A stretch of DNA of 64,000 nt from 2-12-FULL-35-23 sp965196985 (GTDB taxonomy: Bacteria > Pseudomonadota > Gammaproteobacteria > UBA12402). Position 1 is the first letter of the stretch. Each line of letters starts with the position of its first letter. Location of the stretch: positions 14,369 to 78,368 of the forward strand of contig CBDALO010000171.1 of assembly GCA_965196985.1 (NCBI GenBank). The letters run 5' to 3'. The position numbers and the translations under genes are program-made. Under the pieces are notes generated by a model. It searched no databases. It was not told the DNA's origin and saw only the letters and a list, made by a program, of their open reading frames with translations. Below, piece by piece: positions 35,100 through 44,372 of the stretch.

Positions 35100-37748
35100 T
35101 TAAGCGTGTAATGGATTGATACGATCAGGATCAATGCCGTATTTCTTCATAGCCTGGGTTACAACTTTGCTTTCCAGTTCTCCTTGCTCAACGAGTGCAC
35201 TTAATGTTGCAACAACGATATAATGTCGATCCACCTCGAAGTGGAAACGCAAGTTAGCGCGGGTATCACTACGTCCAAAACCATCAGTACCTAAGCAGTA
35301 ATAGTTTCCTGGGACAAAGGCGCGAATTTGTTCGGCATAGGCTTTCATCGAATCAGAAGCAGCAATTACAGGGCCTTTAGTTTTAGCAAGGCACTGCTCA
35401 ACATAACTAGCCTTAACTTTTTTGCCAGGATGTAACAAATTCCAGCGTTGTATTTCCTGACCTTCACGAGTAAGTTCATTAAAGCTAGTTACACTCCAAA
35501 CGTCAGCAGCAATATCATAGTCTTTTAGCATTTGGGCTGCAGCTTCTGCCTCACGTAAGATAACGCCTGAGCCAAGTAACTGCACTTGATGTTTTGCCTT
35601 AGCTGTTGCTTTCTGGAATAAGTACATGCCTTTAAGAATACCCTCCTCGCAACCTGTTGGCATATCAGGGTGGGTGTAAGGCTCATTAGTCACGGTTAAG
35701 TAGTAGAAAACCTGCTCATTATCTTGATACATGCGGCGCAAACCATCCTGCATAATGGCTGCGATCTCATAAGAGTAACAAGGATCATAGGTTACACAGC
35801 ATGGAATAGTATTGGCAATTATAAGGTTATGCCCATCTTGGTGTTGCAAGCCTTCTCCTGCTAAAGTTGTTCTACCTGCTACTGCACCAACTAAAAAGCC
35901 GCGAGCACGCATGTCACCAGCAGCCCAGGCCAGATCGCCAATGCGTTGAAAACCAAACATTGAGTAATAAACATAAACAGGAATCATAGGTAGGTCATTA
36001 GTGCTATATGAAGTCCCAGCAGCAATCCAGGAACAAAAAGCCCCTGCTTCACTTAATCCTTCTTCAAAGATTTGTCCGTTCTTAGCTTCCTTGTAATACA
36101 TTACTTGTGCTTTATCGACTGGTTCGTAAAGCTGTCCCACGCAGGAGTAAATTCCAAATTGGCGAAACATGCCTTCCATGCCAAAAGTTCGGCACTCATC
36201 AGGAACAATAGGAACAACGTATTTACCAATGGTTTTATCTTTAAGCAAGGTTGATAACACCCGGACGAACGACATGGTGTTAGAAACCTCTCGATCACCA
36301 CTACCTTTTAGCATTACTGCAAAAGCATCAAGCTTGGGTACGGTAAGTGCTGTTGATTTTTGTCGACGCCAAGGTAACGCACCACCTAAAGTTTGCCGTC
36401 GTTCTTGATAGTACTTAACTTCTTCACTTTCTTCTGCTGGACGGTAAAGTGGTTTTTCTTCCAAATGTTCATCTGAAATAGGTACCTTAAAGTAATCACG
36501 AAACGTTTTAAGTTGTTCGAGTGAGAGTTTTTTCTGGTTATGTGTGGTGTTAGCAGCTTGTGCCTCACCCAAACCATAACCTTTTACAGTGTGAGCTAAA
36601 ATCACCACCGGACGATCGGCATTTTGAGCTTTATGATAAGCAGCATAAACTTTTTGAAAGTCATGCCCACCTCGTTTTAAGTTCCAAATTTCATCATCGC
36701 TCATATCAGCAACCAGCTCTTTAAGCTCTGGGTAACGACCAAAAAAGTGTTCGCGAATATAGGCACCATCACGAGCACGAAGTAGCTGATAATCCCCATC
36801 AACTAATTCACACATTAACTTGTTTAATAGGCCAGATTTGTCTTTAGCAAATAGTTTGTCCCAGCCACGGCCCCACATAACTTTAATCACTTCCCAGCCA
36901 CTACCGAGGAACACGGATTCTAGTTCGCGAACGATACTGCTGTTGCCACGTACTGGGCCATCTAAACGCTGTAAGTTACAATTCACCACGAAAATTAAGT
37001 TATCAAGGTGTTCTTTTGCTGCGATGTGCAAGGCACCATTAGACTCAGGCTCATCCATTTCACCATCACCACAAAAAGCCCAAACTTTACGTTTAGAAGT
37101 TGCTTGTAAGCCACGATTTTCTAAGTACTTTAAGAAGCGCGCTTGATAAATTGCTTGAATAGGCCCTAGCCCCATCGAGACAGTTGCAAATTGCCAAAAG
37201 TCTGACATTAACCAAGGATGTGGATAGGAAGTTACCCCTTTATTGCCACAAGCTTCTTGGCGGAAATTAGCGACCTGCTCTTCTTTTAAGGAGCCTTCTA
37301 GAAAAGCTTGTGCATAAATACCTGGCGAGGCATGGCCTTGATAATAAATTAAATCAGCGCCCTGCTCTGCTTTTGGTCCTCGGAAAAAGTGATTAAAGCC
37401 CACAGCATAAAGCACCGCTGAAGAAGCGAATGTGGCTAAATGGCCACCTAGTTCAGGTGCTTTGCTAGTTGCATGCAGGACCATGCAAACTGCATTCCAG
37501 CGATGGATAGCAGTTAATTTTTTTTCTAATGCTAAGTTACCGGGATAGGTGGGCTCAGCTTCAACGGGAATTGAGTTTTGATAAGAAAATGAAACAGTCG
37601 CTAGGTTGGCTTGAACGCCCGCTTTTTGTGCGGCAGCACTTAATTGATCTAGCACAAAAGCAGCCCGCTCAGTACCTTCGACTTTAATCATCGATTCAAG
37701 TGCATCTAACCATTCTTGAGTTTCGGTTGGGTCAATATCTGCTGTCAT
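35100..37748 (-). CDS. aceE: Pyruvate dehydrogenase E1 component, homodimeric
   Basis: About 882 residues from ATG 37748 (MTADIDPTETQEW), with GGGG upstream; the longer frame begins in non-conserved sequence. It decarboxylates pyruvate with thiamine diphosphate and loads acetyl on E2. Thiamine motif GDGEMDEPES followed by NLIFVVNCNLQRLDGPVRGN, and HTVKGYGLG and the GQLYEPVD-type transketolase region are present. First gene of the operon. No PdhR-like site was identified. Confidence 0.96.
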   Translation of the reverse strand: MTADIDPTETQEWLDALESMIKVEGTERAAFVLDQLSAAAQKAGVQANLATVSFSYQNSIPVEAEPTYPGNLALEKKLTAIHRWNAVCMVLHATSKAPELGGHLATFASSAVLYAVGFNHFFRGPKAEQGADLIYYQGHASPGIYAQAFLEGSLKEEQVANFRQEACGNKGVTSYPHPWLMSDFWQFATVSMGLGPIQAIYQARFLKYLENRGLQATSKRKVWAFCGDGEMDEPESNGALHIAAKEHLDNLIFVVNCNLQRLDGPVRGNSSIVRELESVFLGSGWEVIKVMWGRGWDKLFAKDKSGLLNKLMCELVDGDYQLLRARDGAYIREHFFGRYPELKELVADMSDDEIWNLKRGGHDFQKVYAAYHKAQNADRPVVILAHTVKGYGLGEAQAANTTHNQKKLSLEQLKTFRDYFKVPISDEHLEEKPLYRPAEESEEVKYYQERRQTLGGALPWRRQKSTALTVPKLDAFAVMLKGSGDREVSNTMSFVRVLSTLLKDKTIGKYVVPIVPDECRTFGMEGMFRQFGIYSCVGQLYEPVDKAQVMYYKEAKNGQIFEEGLSEAGAFCSWIAAGTSYSTNDLPMIPVYVYYSMFGFQRIGDLAWAAGDMRARGFLVGAVAGRTTLAGEGLQHQDGHNLIIANTIPCCVTYDPCYSYEIAAIMQDGLRRMYQDNEQVFYYLTVTNEPYTHPDMPTGCEEGILKGMYLFQKATAKAKHQVQLLGSGVILREAEAAAQMLKDYDIAADVWSVTSFNELTREGQEIQRWNLLHPGKKVKASYVEQCLAKTKGPVIAASDSMKAYAEQIRAFVPGNYYCLGTDGFGRSDTRANLRFHFEVDRHYIVVATLSALVEQGELESKVVTQAMKKYGIDPDRINPLHA

Positions 37749-37839
37749 AATCATACCCCAAAGGAAAGTAAACATTAGCGGCTAGGATACCATTCAATAG
37801 CAGGAGGAACCAGGTATAACTGGCTGAATACTCAAGAAA

Positions 37840-39186
37840 TTATCCGGCTAATTGGGCGACCACTCTATTATAATTCATGCCGTTAGAAGCTTTTACAGCT
37901 ACTACCGTTTTTTCATTTAACAGAGGCTTAATTGCTGCTACCAATGTTGGTTTGTCAGGGCAATGTTGACCTTTTTGCCCAAATGCCTTAGTTGCTGCCT
38001 GCGATAAGTCACCAGAGGTAAATAAATATTCAATACCAGCTTGCTGGGCATAATGGCCAATTTCAGCATGAAGCTCTCTCGCTGTCGGTCCGAGCTCTAA
38101 CATGTCCCCCATTACTAGAATTCGTTGTCCAGGGAATCTGGCTAAAACATCAATGGCTTTACGCATCGAACTCGGGCTGGCGTTATAGCTATCATCAATT
38201 ATTAGTGCGCCCGCTTGTCCTGGCTTGCATTCTAGGCGACGAGACTCAGGCTTAACCTTTGCTAAGCCTGCTTGAACTGCCTGTAGAGGTATCTTAAGCG
38301 CATTTGCGACACCTGCTGCAGCTAGTGCATTAAGCACATTATGCTGTCCAAGTAAGCCTAGTTGAATTTCACACTCTCCTTGTGGAGTAAGCAGTCGAAA
38401 GTAACAGCCTTGATTGCTCAAACCAATATTAGCAGCACTAATCTCAGCATTAGCCGATAAACCAAAGCTAATTATCCGTTGCCCAGTTAATAAACCTTGC
38501 CAAAAATTAAAGTAGCCATCATCAGCATTTAGTACTGCTATACCTGCCTTTGGTAAAGCCTGTAAGAGCTCACCTTTTGCTTTAGCAATACCTGCAACGC
38601 TGCCTAAACCTTCTAGGTGAGTTAGACCAGCGTTGGTAATTACTCCAATAGTTGGTTTTGCCAAATCTGCCAAGTGGGCAATTTCACCGAAATGATTCAT
38701 CCCCATTTCGATGACAGCGACAGGTGTTAATGAGTTTAGTTGGCTTAATGTAAGTGGTACGCCGATATGATTATTGAAGCTTCTAATTGGCGCAACGACT
38801 TGTTCACCATAGTGTTGCTGCAAGATACTCCTTAGCATATTTTTAACGGTGGTCTTTCCGTTACTGCCAGTAACGCCAATGACTGGTAGTTCAAATTGCT
38901 CACGCCAATAGCTAGCAAGCTTGGCCAGTGCTTCAATAACGTTGGGTACGATAATTTGCGGCACGTCACAGTCAACAGGTTTGTTAATTAGTAAAGCACT
39001 AGCACCATTGAGTACAGCATCATTACAAAACTGTATGCCATCAAAGTTCTCTCCCTGCCAAGTAGCAAATAAATTTCCGGCACTAACTTCACGCGAGTCG
39101 ATAGCAACTCCCTCGATATTAAAGTCATCACTGTCTATCTTGCACTGCAAGATAGTCTCAATTGTCATTTTGCTTAAGGTGATCAT
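37840..39186 (-). CDS. murF: UDP-MurNAc-tripeptide:D-Ala-D-Ala ligase
   Basis: 448 residues. Adds the D-Ala-D-Ala dipeptide in cytoplasmic peptidoglycan precursor synthesis. ATP loop GVTGSNGKTTVKNML, MGMNHFGEIAHL and DDSYNASPSSMRKA are Mur-ligase marks. It lies outside any dcw cluster here. Its ATG overlaps the recJ stop (TAATG), so it is translationally coupled to recJ. Confidence 0.95.
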   Translation of the reverse strand: MITLSKMTIETILQCKIDSDDFNIEGVAIDSREVSAGNLFATWQGENFDGIQFCNDAVLNGASALLINKPVDCDVPQIIVPNVIEALAKLASYWREQFELPVIGVTGSNGKTTVKNMLRSILQQHYGEQVVAPIRSFNNHIGVPLTLSQLNSLTPVAVIEMGMNHFGEIAHLADLAKPTIGVITNAGLTHLEGLGSVAGIAKAKGELLQALPKAGIAVLNADDGYFNFWQGLLTGQRIISFGLSANAEISAANIGLSNQGCYFRLLTPQGECEIQLGLLGQHNVLNALAAAGVANALKIPLQAVQAGLAKVKPESRRLECKPGQAGALIIDDSYNASPSSMRKAIDVLARFPGQRILVMGDMLELGPTARELHAEIGHYAQQAGIEYLFTSGDLSQAATKAFGQKGQHCPDKPTLVAAIKPLLNEKTVVAVKASNGMNYNRVVAQLAG

Positions 39187-40907
39187 TATATTGGCTCCAA
39201 GTAATCAATCATAAGCTGTAAACTCTTGCGACCCATATATTCATTAACGTCAAGTCGATAGGCTGCAAGAACTTGTTTGCAGCGGTAGTTGGGCCATCGT
39301 TCTAAATCGGCATTAAATAAAATGGCGTCGAGCATTTTATCATTAAAGCCTAAGGTTAGCTTTAAATGCTTTTCAGCAACTAAGCGTTGATCAACCAAGT
39401 TGAAATGGTTAGCAAATATTGGCTCAGGAAATCCTTGCCCCCAGGGGCCGCTTTCACGCAACAGCTGTGCTAGTGACAAAGAAAGGTCTGCTTCGTTTAG
39501 TTCTGCATCACAGGTTAAGGTGTTTTCTAAATCCTTCGTTTTTAGCTGTTTAATAACATCTTCTTCTAGAACCTGTTTAAAAAGCTTAAAATCTTGTTTT
39601 GCAATAGTTAAGCCAGCAGCCATGGCATGGCCACCGTATTTTTTTAGTAGTTTGGGGTGAGTTAGTGAAATGCGTTCCAAAGCGTCACGAATATGAAAAC
39701 CGGAAATGGATCGAGCTGAGCCTTTTAGCTCACCTTCATTGCCAGCAGCAAAGATTATGCTAGGACGATGGTAGTGATCTTTTATGCGTGAAGCTAAAAT
39801 GCCAATAACGCCTTGATGCCAAGTTGAGTTATATAGGCAGATAGCATGTTGTTTTTTTAGTTGCGGTGGTAGTTTCTGTAAATCAGTAAAAGCTTGCTGT
39901 TTCATCTTAGCTTCAATAACACGGCGTTCAGAATTAATGCGGTCAAGCTCAGCAGCTAAACGCATAGCATTGGCTTCATCATCCGTTAGTAAACACTCGA
40001 CACCTATTGACATATCTTCCAGACGCCCTGCTGCATTAAGCCTCGGTGCGACAGCAAATCCTAAATCAGCAGCTACGAGCCGTGGTAGTTGGCGTTTGCC
40101 TAAGCGCAATAAAGCTTTAATACCGGGTATACAATGCCCAGAACGAATTCGTTGTAGCCCATTAAAAACTAAAGCACGATTATTTTTATCCAGTGGTACG
40201 ACATCAGCAACTGTGCCAAGGGCAACTAAATCTAATAATTGAGCTAAATTAAACTCTGGCAATTGTTGCTTAGCAAACCAGTCCTGCTCCCTTAGGTGGG
40301 CACGAAGTGCGATCATGACATAGAAGACTACTCCGCAGCCTGCCAAACATTTACTGGGAAAATTGTCGCCAGGTTGATTAGGGTTTACGATTGCACAAGC
40401 GTTCGGTAGTTGTTCTGCAGCTAGGTGATGGTCAGTAATAATTACATCCATACCTAGCTCGTTGGCTAAATTAACACCCTCAAAACTGACAATGCCATTA
40501 TCAACTGTGATTAATAGGTCTGGGTTTTTGGTTTTTGCTAGCTGGACAATTTCTTCGGAAAGCCCATAACCATATTCAAAGCGGTTAGGAACTAAGTAGC
40601 TAACTTGCTTAGCACCAAGCCCCCTTAAAGCACGAACAGCGATTGCGGTACTTGTTGCACCATCAGTATCATAGTCACCGATTACCATGATGTGTTGTTG
40701 TTGGGCTAGTGCCTGGTATAAACGCGCTACGGCCCGGCCGATTCCTTGTAGTGTTTGGAAAGGATGAAGATTGTTTAACGTTTTTTCTAGTTCACTGTCT
40801 TGTGTAACACCGCGAGTTAAATAAATACGGTTAAGTAATGGGTGATCGACTAGCTTAATATCGCTTAGATCATTTTTTAGTTCTCGATAAACAATAGAGC
40901 GTTTCAT
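39186..40907 (-). CDS. recJ: Single-strand-specific exonuclease RecJ
   Basis: 573 residues. A 5'-3' ssDNA exonuclease used in RecF-pathway recombination, mismatch repair and base excision. DHH-family metal motifs are visible: VIGDYDTDGATST, ITVDNG, ITDHHLAAE and the C-terminal DHHA1 KYGGHAMAAGLTI. Coupled to murF by a one-codon overlap, with a shared transcript likely. Its usual E. coli neighbours prfB and lysS are 20 kb away. Confidence 0.95.
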   Translation of the reverse strand: MKRSIVYRELKNDLSDIKLVDHPLLNRIYLTRGVTQDSELEKTLNNLHPFQTLQGIGRAVARLYQALAQQQHIMVIGDYDTDGATSTAIAVRALRGLGAKQVSYLVPNRFEYGYGLSEEIVQLAKTKNPDLLITVDNGIVSFEGVNLANELGMDVIITDHHLAAEQLPNACAIVNPNQPGDNFPSKCLAGCGVVFYVMIALRAHLREQDWFAKQQLPEFNLAQLLDLVALGTVADVVPLDKNNRALVFNGLQRIRSGHCIPGIKALLRLGKRQLPRLVAADLGFAVAPRLNAAGRLEDMSIGVECLLTDDEANAMRLAAELDRINSERRVIEAKMKQQAFTDLQKLPPQLKKQHAICLYNSTWHQGVIGILASRIKDHYHRPSIIFAAGNEGELKGSARSISGFHIRDALERISLTHPKLLKKYGGHAMAAGLTIAKQDFKLFKQVLEEDVIKQLKTKDLENTLTCDAELNEADLSLSLAQLLRESGPWGQGFPEPIFANHFNLVDQRLVAEKHLKLTLGFNDKMLDAILFNADLERWPNYRCKQVLAAYRLDVNEYMGRKSLQLMIDYLEPI

Positions 40908-41201
40908 GTTTGTAAACCTATATTTTTAAAATCCCCCGCCTCGCTTCGCGAGCTGCCCCTTTGAATCAAGGCGTTGCTGCATAAGTCCTTTCACACTTTG
41001 TCTTGCTGATTTGTGTGTTACTTTTGCTCCATGGCTCGCTACGCTGCGCTTTACTTACGCAAAAGCAACACACAAATCAGTTTAAGTCGAGCTAGCTAGT
41101 TTGTTCTGCTATTTATGCAACAATGCCTTCAAAAAAGGAGGCTATTTTTATAAAGCTTCATAACTGCTACCAAGCTTTCGTAGCACGTCCCCTCCTTAGA
41201 A
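40908..41201. repeat. C repeat split by MITE A4, then half a B repeat
   Basis: No gene. A C repeat begins at about 40930 (ATCCCCCGCCTCGCTTCGCG) and is broken at 40969 by MITE A4, resuming at 41128 (TTCAAAAAAGGAGGC). The linker TACCAAGCTTTCGTAGCACG follows, then the left half of a B repeat, itself broken at 41201 by ISKra4 copy 2. Confidence 0.72.
40970..41127. mobile_element. MITE family A, copy 4 (158 bp)
   Basis: Ends GGCGTTGCTGCATAAG and, inverted, GGCATTGTTGCATAAA. The interior is as in the other copies, with the GGCTCGCTACGCTGCGC core. Flanks TTGAATCAA and TTCAAAAAA are only partly alike, so the duplication has decayed. The target is the second stem of a C repeat. Confidence 0.8.
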
Positions 41202-42588
41202 GGGTGCTGCCTCTATATAATGTAGGCTATATTGCTGCTGGCACGCCAAAATCATTGACCTTCTCCCAAAACTGATCCCATCTGCCTTTAGTCTTTACTA
41301 GTGTTCTCAAGCATAAAACGATTTTCATTCCCTTGTCTTTCGAGCGCATTCCTGATCCGCCTAATCTTTGTTTAACAATTGTTTTACATGCTGCTTCAGT
41401 GACGCCAGAGCCAATTGGTGCATTCTGCTTAATCAAATTATGATACGACATTCGCTTTTCTTTAATATTATTTTCAAAATACGTAATTGTTCCTTCTAGC
41501 TTTTCTCTAAGCGATTTATTCAGTTTTTTATTTAGATGCTCTTTAAGCTCAGCAAGTATTCTACCTGCCGCACCTTTCTTGTGCTTTAAGTCATGACATC
41601 TCTCTTCGAGCCAAACATCACGCTCATCTCTTTCAGATTTTTTGGTAAATACTGCCTTTGATGCTTCGCCGAGATATTCAGTTGCATGCCAAAAATCTAA
41701 AATTTGCGTATCAGTATGTTTTTTTAGAAATGGCCAATTATTTTTTGCTCCATCAGCAACGCCAATTGTTTTAGCATCAGGGTAATATTTCTTTTTCAGC
41801 TTTATTTCCTTTTCAAGCCTATTAAAGAATTCATCTTTTCCATATTCTGGTGATGCTGCAACGTAGGTTGTGTGCAGGCGTGCACCATGCTTATCATACA
41901 TGGAAATAGTTCCAACCATGCTCTCTCTATAACCATCATCAACGGTGAGAACATATGCACCATCTAAGCTAATACTTAGCATCTCAATGCCTGCATCAAG
42001 CTTTGGCTCTTCATATTCCCACTCAGCCTCTTTGGCTTGTGCAATACCGCCAACAAAATCAGTTGCCCGTTGCAAGTATGAATGTGAGATTTTACGGTTA
42101 TGATTGACCTTGAGATCATCAATAACACTAGGAGCAGGTAAGTTTGAGTATTTATGTGAGATTATTTTTGCAAATCGCGGTGTTGATCCTTGGATAATTC
42201 TAGCCTTATCTTCTAAAGGACAAAAGATCTTCCCGCCTTTAGAGGTTTGATAAACATAACGCTTAACTCGAGCAACTCCATAAGGCGTTTGGTAATTTGC
42301 TTCATCTCTACTTCGTGCTGTTAGCTTTATTTTTCCAACATGGATAGGAGAGCCATCTGCATCAAACTTACTTAAAGCTTTTTCAGTGGCTAATGTTCCA
42401 ACCTCATTAAGGCCGTCAAGAATTGCATCCTCACATTCAAGCATGGATCCTTTTAGTGGAAGCTTGAGCTCAATAGTTAATTCATTATTTTCATCAGAGA
42501 GAATTCTAGCTAACATCCAAACACCATCCGTAATCAAGTTAAAGTGTATATTATGCTATATTTTCTACATTATATAAAGGCAGCACCC
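41202..42588 (-). mobile_element. ISKra4-family element, copy 2, inside a B repeat
   Basis: 1387 bp with ends GGGTGCTGCCTCTATATAAT and the complement of GGGTGCTGCCTTTATATAAT. Flanked by CTCCTTAGAA on both sides (41192-41201 and 42589-42598); 8-10 bp are duplicated, but the exact length is unclear because of a C run. Removing it restores a typical B repeat, CCCCTCCTTAGAATAAGGAG. Confidence 0.93.
41227..42537 (-). CDS. ISKra4-family transposase
   Basis: 436 residues, intact, nearly identical to the copy at 55.9 kb, with the triad D192, D262 and late Glu (GSGVTEAACK). One residue differs in the GSGMRSKDKG segment (Ser for Trp), a position otherwise conserved among the copies here, so its activity is uncertain. 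Confidence 0.9.
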   Translation of the reverse strand: MITDGVWMLARILSDENNELTIELKLPLKGSMLECEDAILDGLNEVGTLATEKALSKFDADGSPIHVGKIKLTARSRDEANYQTPYGVARVKRYVYQTSKGGKIFCPLEDKARIIQGSTPRFAKIISHKYSNLPAPSVIDDLKVNHNRKISHSYLQRATDFVGGIAQAKEAEWEYEEPKLDAGIEMLSISLDGAYVLTVDDGYRESMVGTISMYDKHGARLHTTYVAASPEYGKDEFFNRLEKEIKLKKKYYPDAKTIGVADGAKNNWPFLKKHTDTQILDFWHATEYLGEASKAVFTKKSERDERDVWLEERCHDLKHKKGAAGRILAELKEHLNKKLNKSLREKLEGTITYFENNIKEKRMSYHNLIKQNAPIGSGVTEAACKTIVKQRLGGSGMRSKDKGMKIVLCLRTLVKTKGRWDQFWEKVNDFGVPAAI

Positions 42589-42828
42589 CTCCTTAGAATA
42601 AGGAGTGACAGGGTGGATTATAAAAATAATCAACTTCCTTTTATAAAACCAATTACCTTTAAATCCCCCGCTCGTTTCGCGAGCCGCCCCCTTTAAATCA
42701 AAGGGGGCCATTGTTTTTTGAAAACCACCTGCTGCTTTTTGTCTGCCGTCCGCTGTCTACTGACCTCTGATAAATAAAACCCCATCAATAGATGGGGTAT
42801 TCTTTGTAATATTAAATCAAATTCGAGC
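42589..42828. repeat. Right half of a B repeat, C repeat and terminator
   Basis: The right half of the B repeat split by ISKra4 (to about 42625, GTGACAGGGTGGATTATAAA) is followed by AACTTCCTTTTATAAAACC and a full C repeat (about 42660-42712). No coding frame. Confidence 0.7.
42776..42806 (-). terminator. Intrinsic terminator of the small membrane-protein gene
   Basis: Read on the minus strand: stem CCCCATC, loop TATT, stem GATGGGG, then TTTTATTT. A textbook rho-independent terminator 23 bp past the stop codon at 42829. Confidence 0.85.
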
Positions 42829-43110
42829 TTAACTACTTGCTAGCTGGCAGTCTAGCAATTTTCGGTTATAACGACCAACTAAAATAACAGAAACATAAGT
42901 AGAGACTATCCAGGTAGCAAATAGAATATCCCAGGCGCCAGCAACAGATATGCTAATGGAGGCAGAGATTACGACAAGAAAAAGAACTAGCAAAATAAGA
43001 GAAGCTTTCCAGCTGGCATAAAGAGTACCTAATGGGCCAAGTAATAATGATAAAATAAAGGCAGCAAAAACACTTTTGTAAGGTAAAGTAACAATCCTTT
43101 CATTGCTCAT
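42829..43110 (-). CDS. Small inner-membrane protein of unknown function
   Basis: 93 residues with three hydrophobic segments (FAAFILSLLLGPLGTLYASW, SLILLVLFLVVISASIS, LFATWIVSTYVSVILVG), a short charged N-terminus and a polar C-terminus. Not recognised. It begins 17 bp beyond the aminotransferase stop in the same direction, so is probably co-transcribed with it, and has its own terminator. Confidence 0.65.
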   Translation of the reverse strand: MSNERIVTLPYKSVFAAFILSLLLGPLGTLYASWKASLILLVLFLVVISASISISVAGAWDILFATWIVSTYVSVILVGRYNRKLLDCQLASS

Positions 43111-43127
43111 AACTATTTCTCCCCGTT

Positions 43128-44303
43128 CTATTTAATAAAATGCTCAATCGCAGTTATGGCTTGCTTAATACGCTGCTCATTTTCAACTAACGCAAATCGT
43201 ACAAAGTCATTGCCGTACTCACCATAACTAATTCCTGGTGAAACAACAACACCACTTTCAAGTAGTAATAGTTTGGCAAATTCCAGTGAACCCAAATGGC
43301 GAAACTGTTCTGGCAATTTAGCCCAAACGAATGGAGTTGCTTCGGGCAAGCTAACATGCCAGCCTATTGAATTCAAGCCTGAACAGAGACAATCCCGACG
43401 TTAACGATAGCGTTGGCGATTTTCTTTAACACAATCTTGTGGTCCAGTTAATGCTGCAATAGCAGCCTGCTGTATTGGCCAAAAAATACCAAAGTCTAAA
43501 AATGTTTTTACCTCTTTTAATGCATGAATTAGTTTGGCATTTCCACATAAGAAGCCAACTCGCCAGCCAGTTAAGTTATAGCTTTTAGTGAGAGAAAACA
43601 CTTCAACCGCAACATCTTTTGCTCCTTCAGCTTGCAATAAGGAGGGTGCGCGCTTTTTGCCAAAGGAATAGTCAGCATAAATAAAGTCGTTCACAATAAC
43701 TAAGCCATATTGTTTAGCTAAAGCAACTAGGCGATTGAGGAAATTAAGTGTAACCATCTTACCAGATGGGTTAGAAGGAAAGTTCACCATTAAAACTTTT
43801 GGTTTTGGCCAGGATTCATTGATTGATGTTTCTAATGCTTCTAGGAAATTGACTTCTTCCATCCAAGGGACATAGCGAATATCAGCACCGGCCAATAAAA
43901 AACTAAAAGCATGCAAAGGATAAGATGGATTAGGGACTAAAACCACATCGCCTTGATTTAAAATAGATAAAGCTAAGTGAGCCAAACCTTCTTTGGCGCC
44001 AACGGTGGTTACTACTTCTGTGTTAGGGTCCAGCTCTACAGTGAAGTTTTTTTGGTACCAGTTGCACATAGCTTCTCGTAAAGCTAATACGCCTTGTGAT
44101 GAGGCCGTGTAGGCTTGAGTATGATTACTATCGATTGCTGCTTTTAAGGCTTTTGCGACATGAGGCGGCGGTGGTACGTCTGGATTCGCTACACTAAAGT
44201 CAAAGAGTGGCTTTGCTTTGTTTTTTAGGTCTAGTTTTAATTCATCAAGCGAATAAGATAGATACGGCGGCAGTTGCCGAATTTTAAGTGTTTCCATACA
44301 CAA
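43128..44303 (-). pseudogene. Alanine/aspartate-type aminotransferase (AlaC-like), one in-frame stop
   Basis: PLP class-I aminotransferase in the AlaC/YfdZ-like group: substrate region FDFSVANPDVPPPPHVAK, GAKEGLAHLALSIL, NFPSNPSGK and PLP Lys in SLTKSYNLTGWRVG. After about 300 codons the frame hits TAA at 43401-43403 and then continues in the same phase for some 90 codons (RRDCLCSGLNSIGWHVSLPE to AIEHFIK), the normal C-terminus. CAA to TAA would be a single change. The two parts together have the usual length of about 390. Transamination from this locus is probably lost unless the stop is suppressed. Confidence 0.88.
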
Positions 44304-44372
44304 TCCCCCCCTGCTTCATGTTAGACTATGACTTGATTTGAGCAACATTTCAACTATTGGAAATTAAGTGTT

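Noticed and set aside
36072..37146. Several plus-strand frames opposite aceE
   Set aside because: Shadows of the conserved aceE reading frame, without start signals or recognisable protein motifs.
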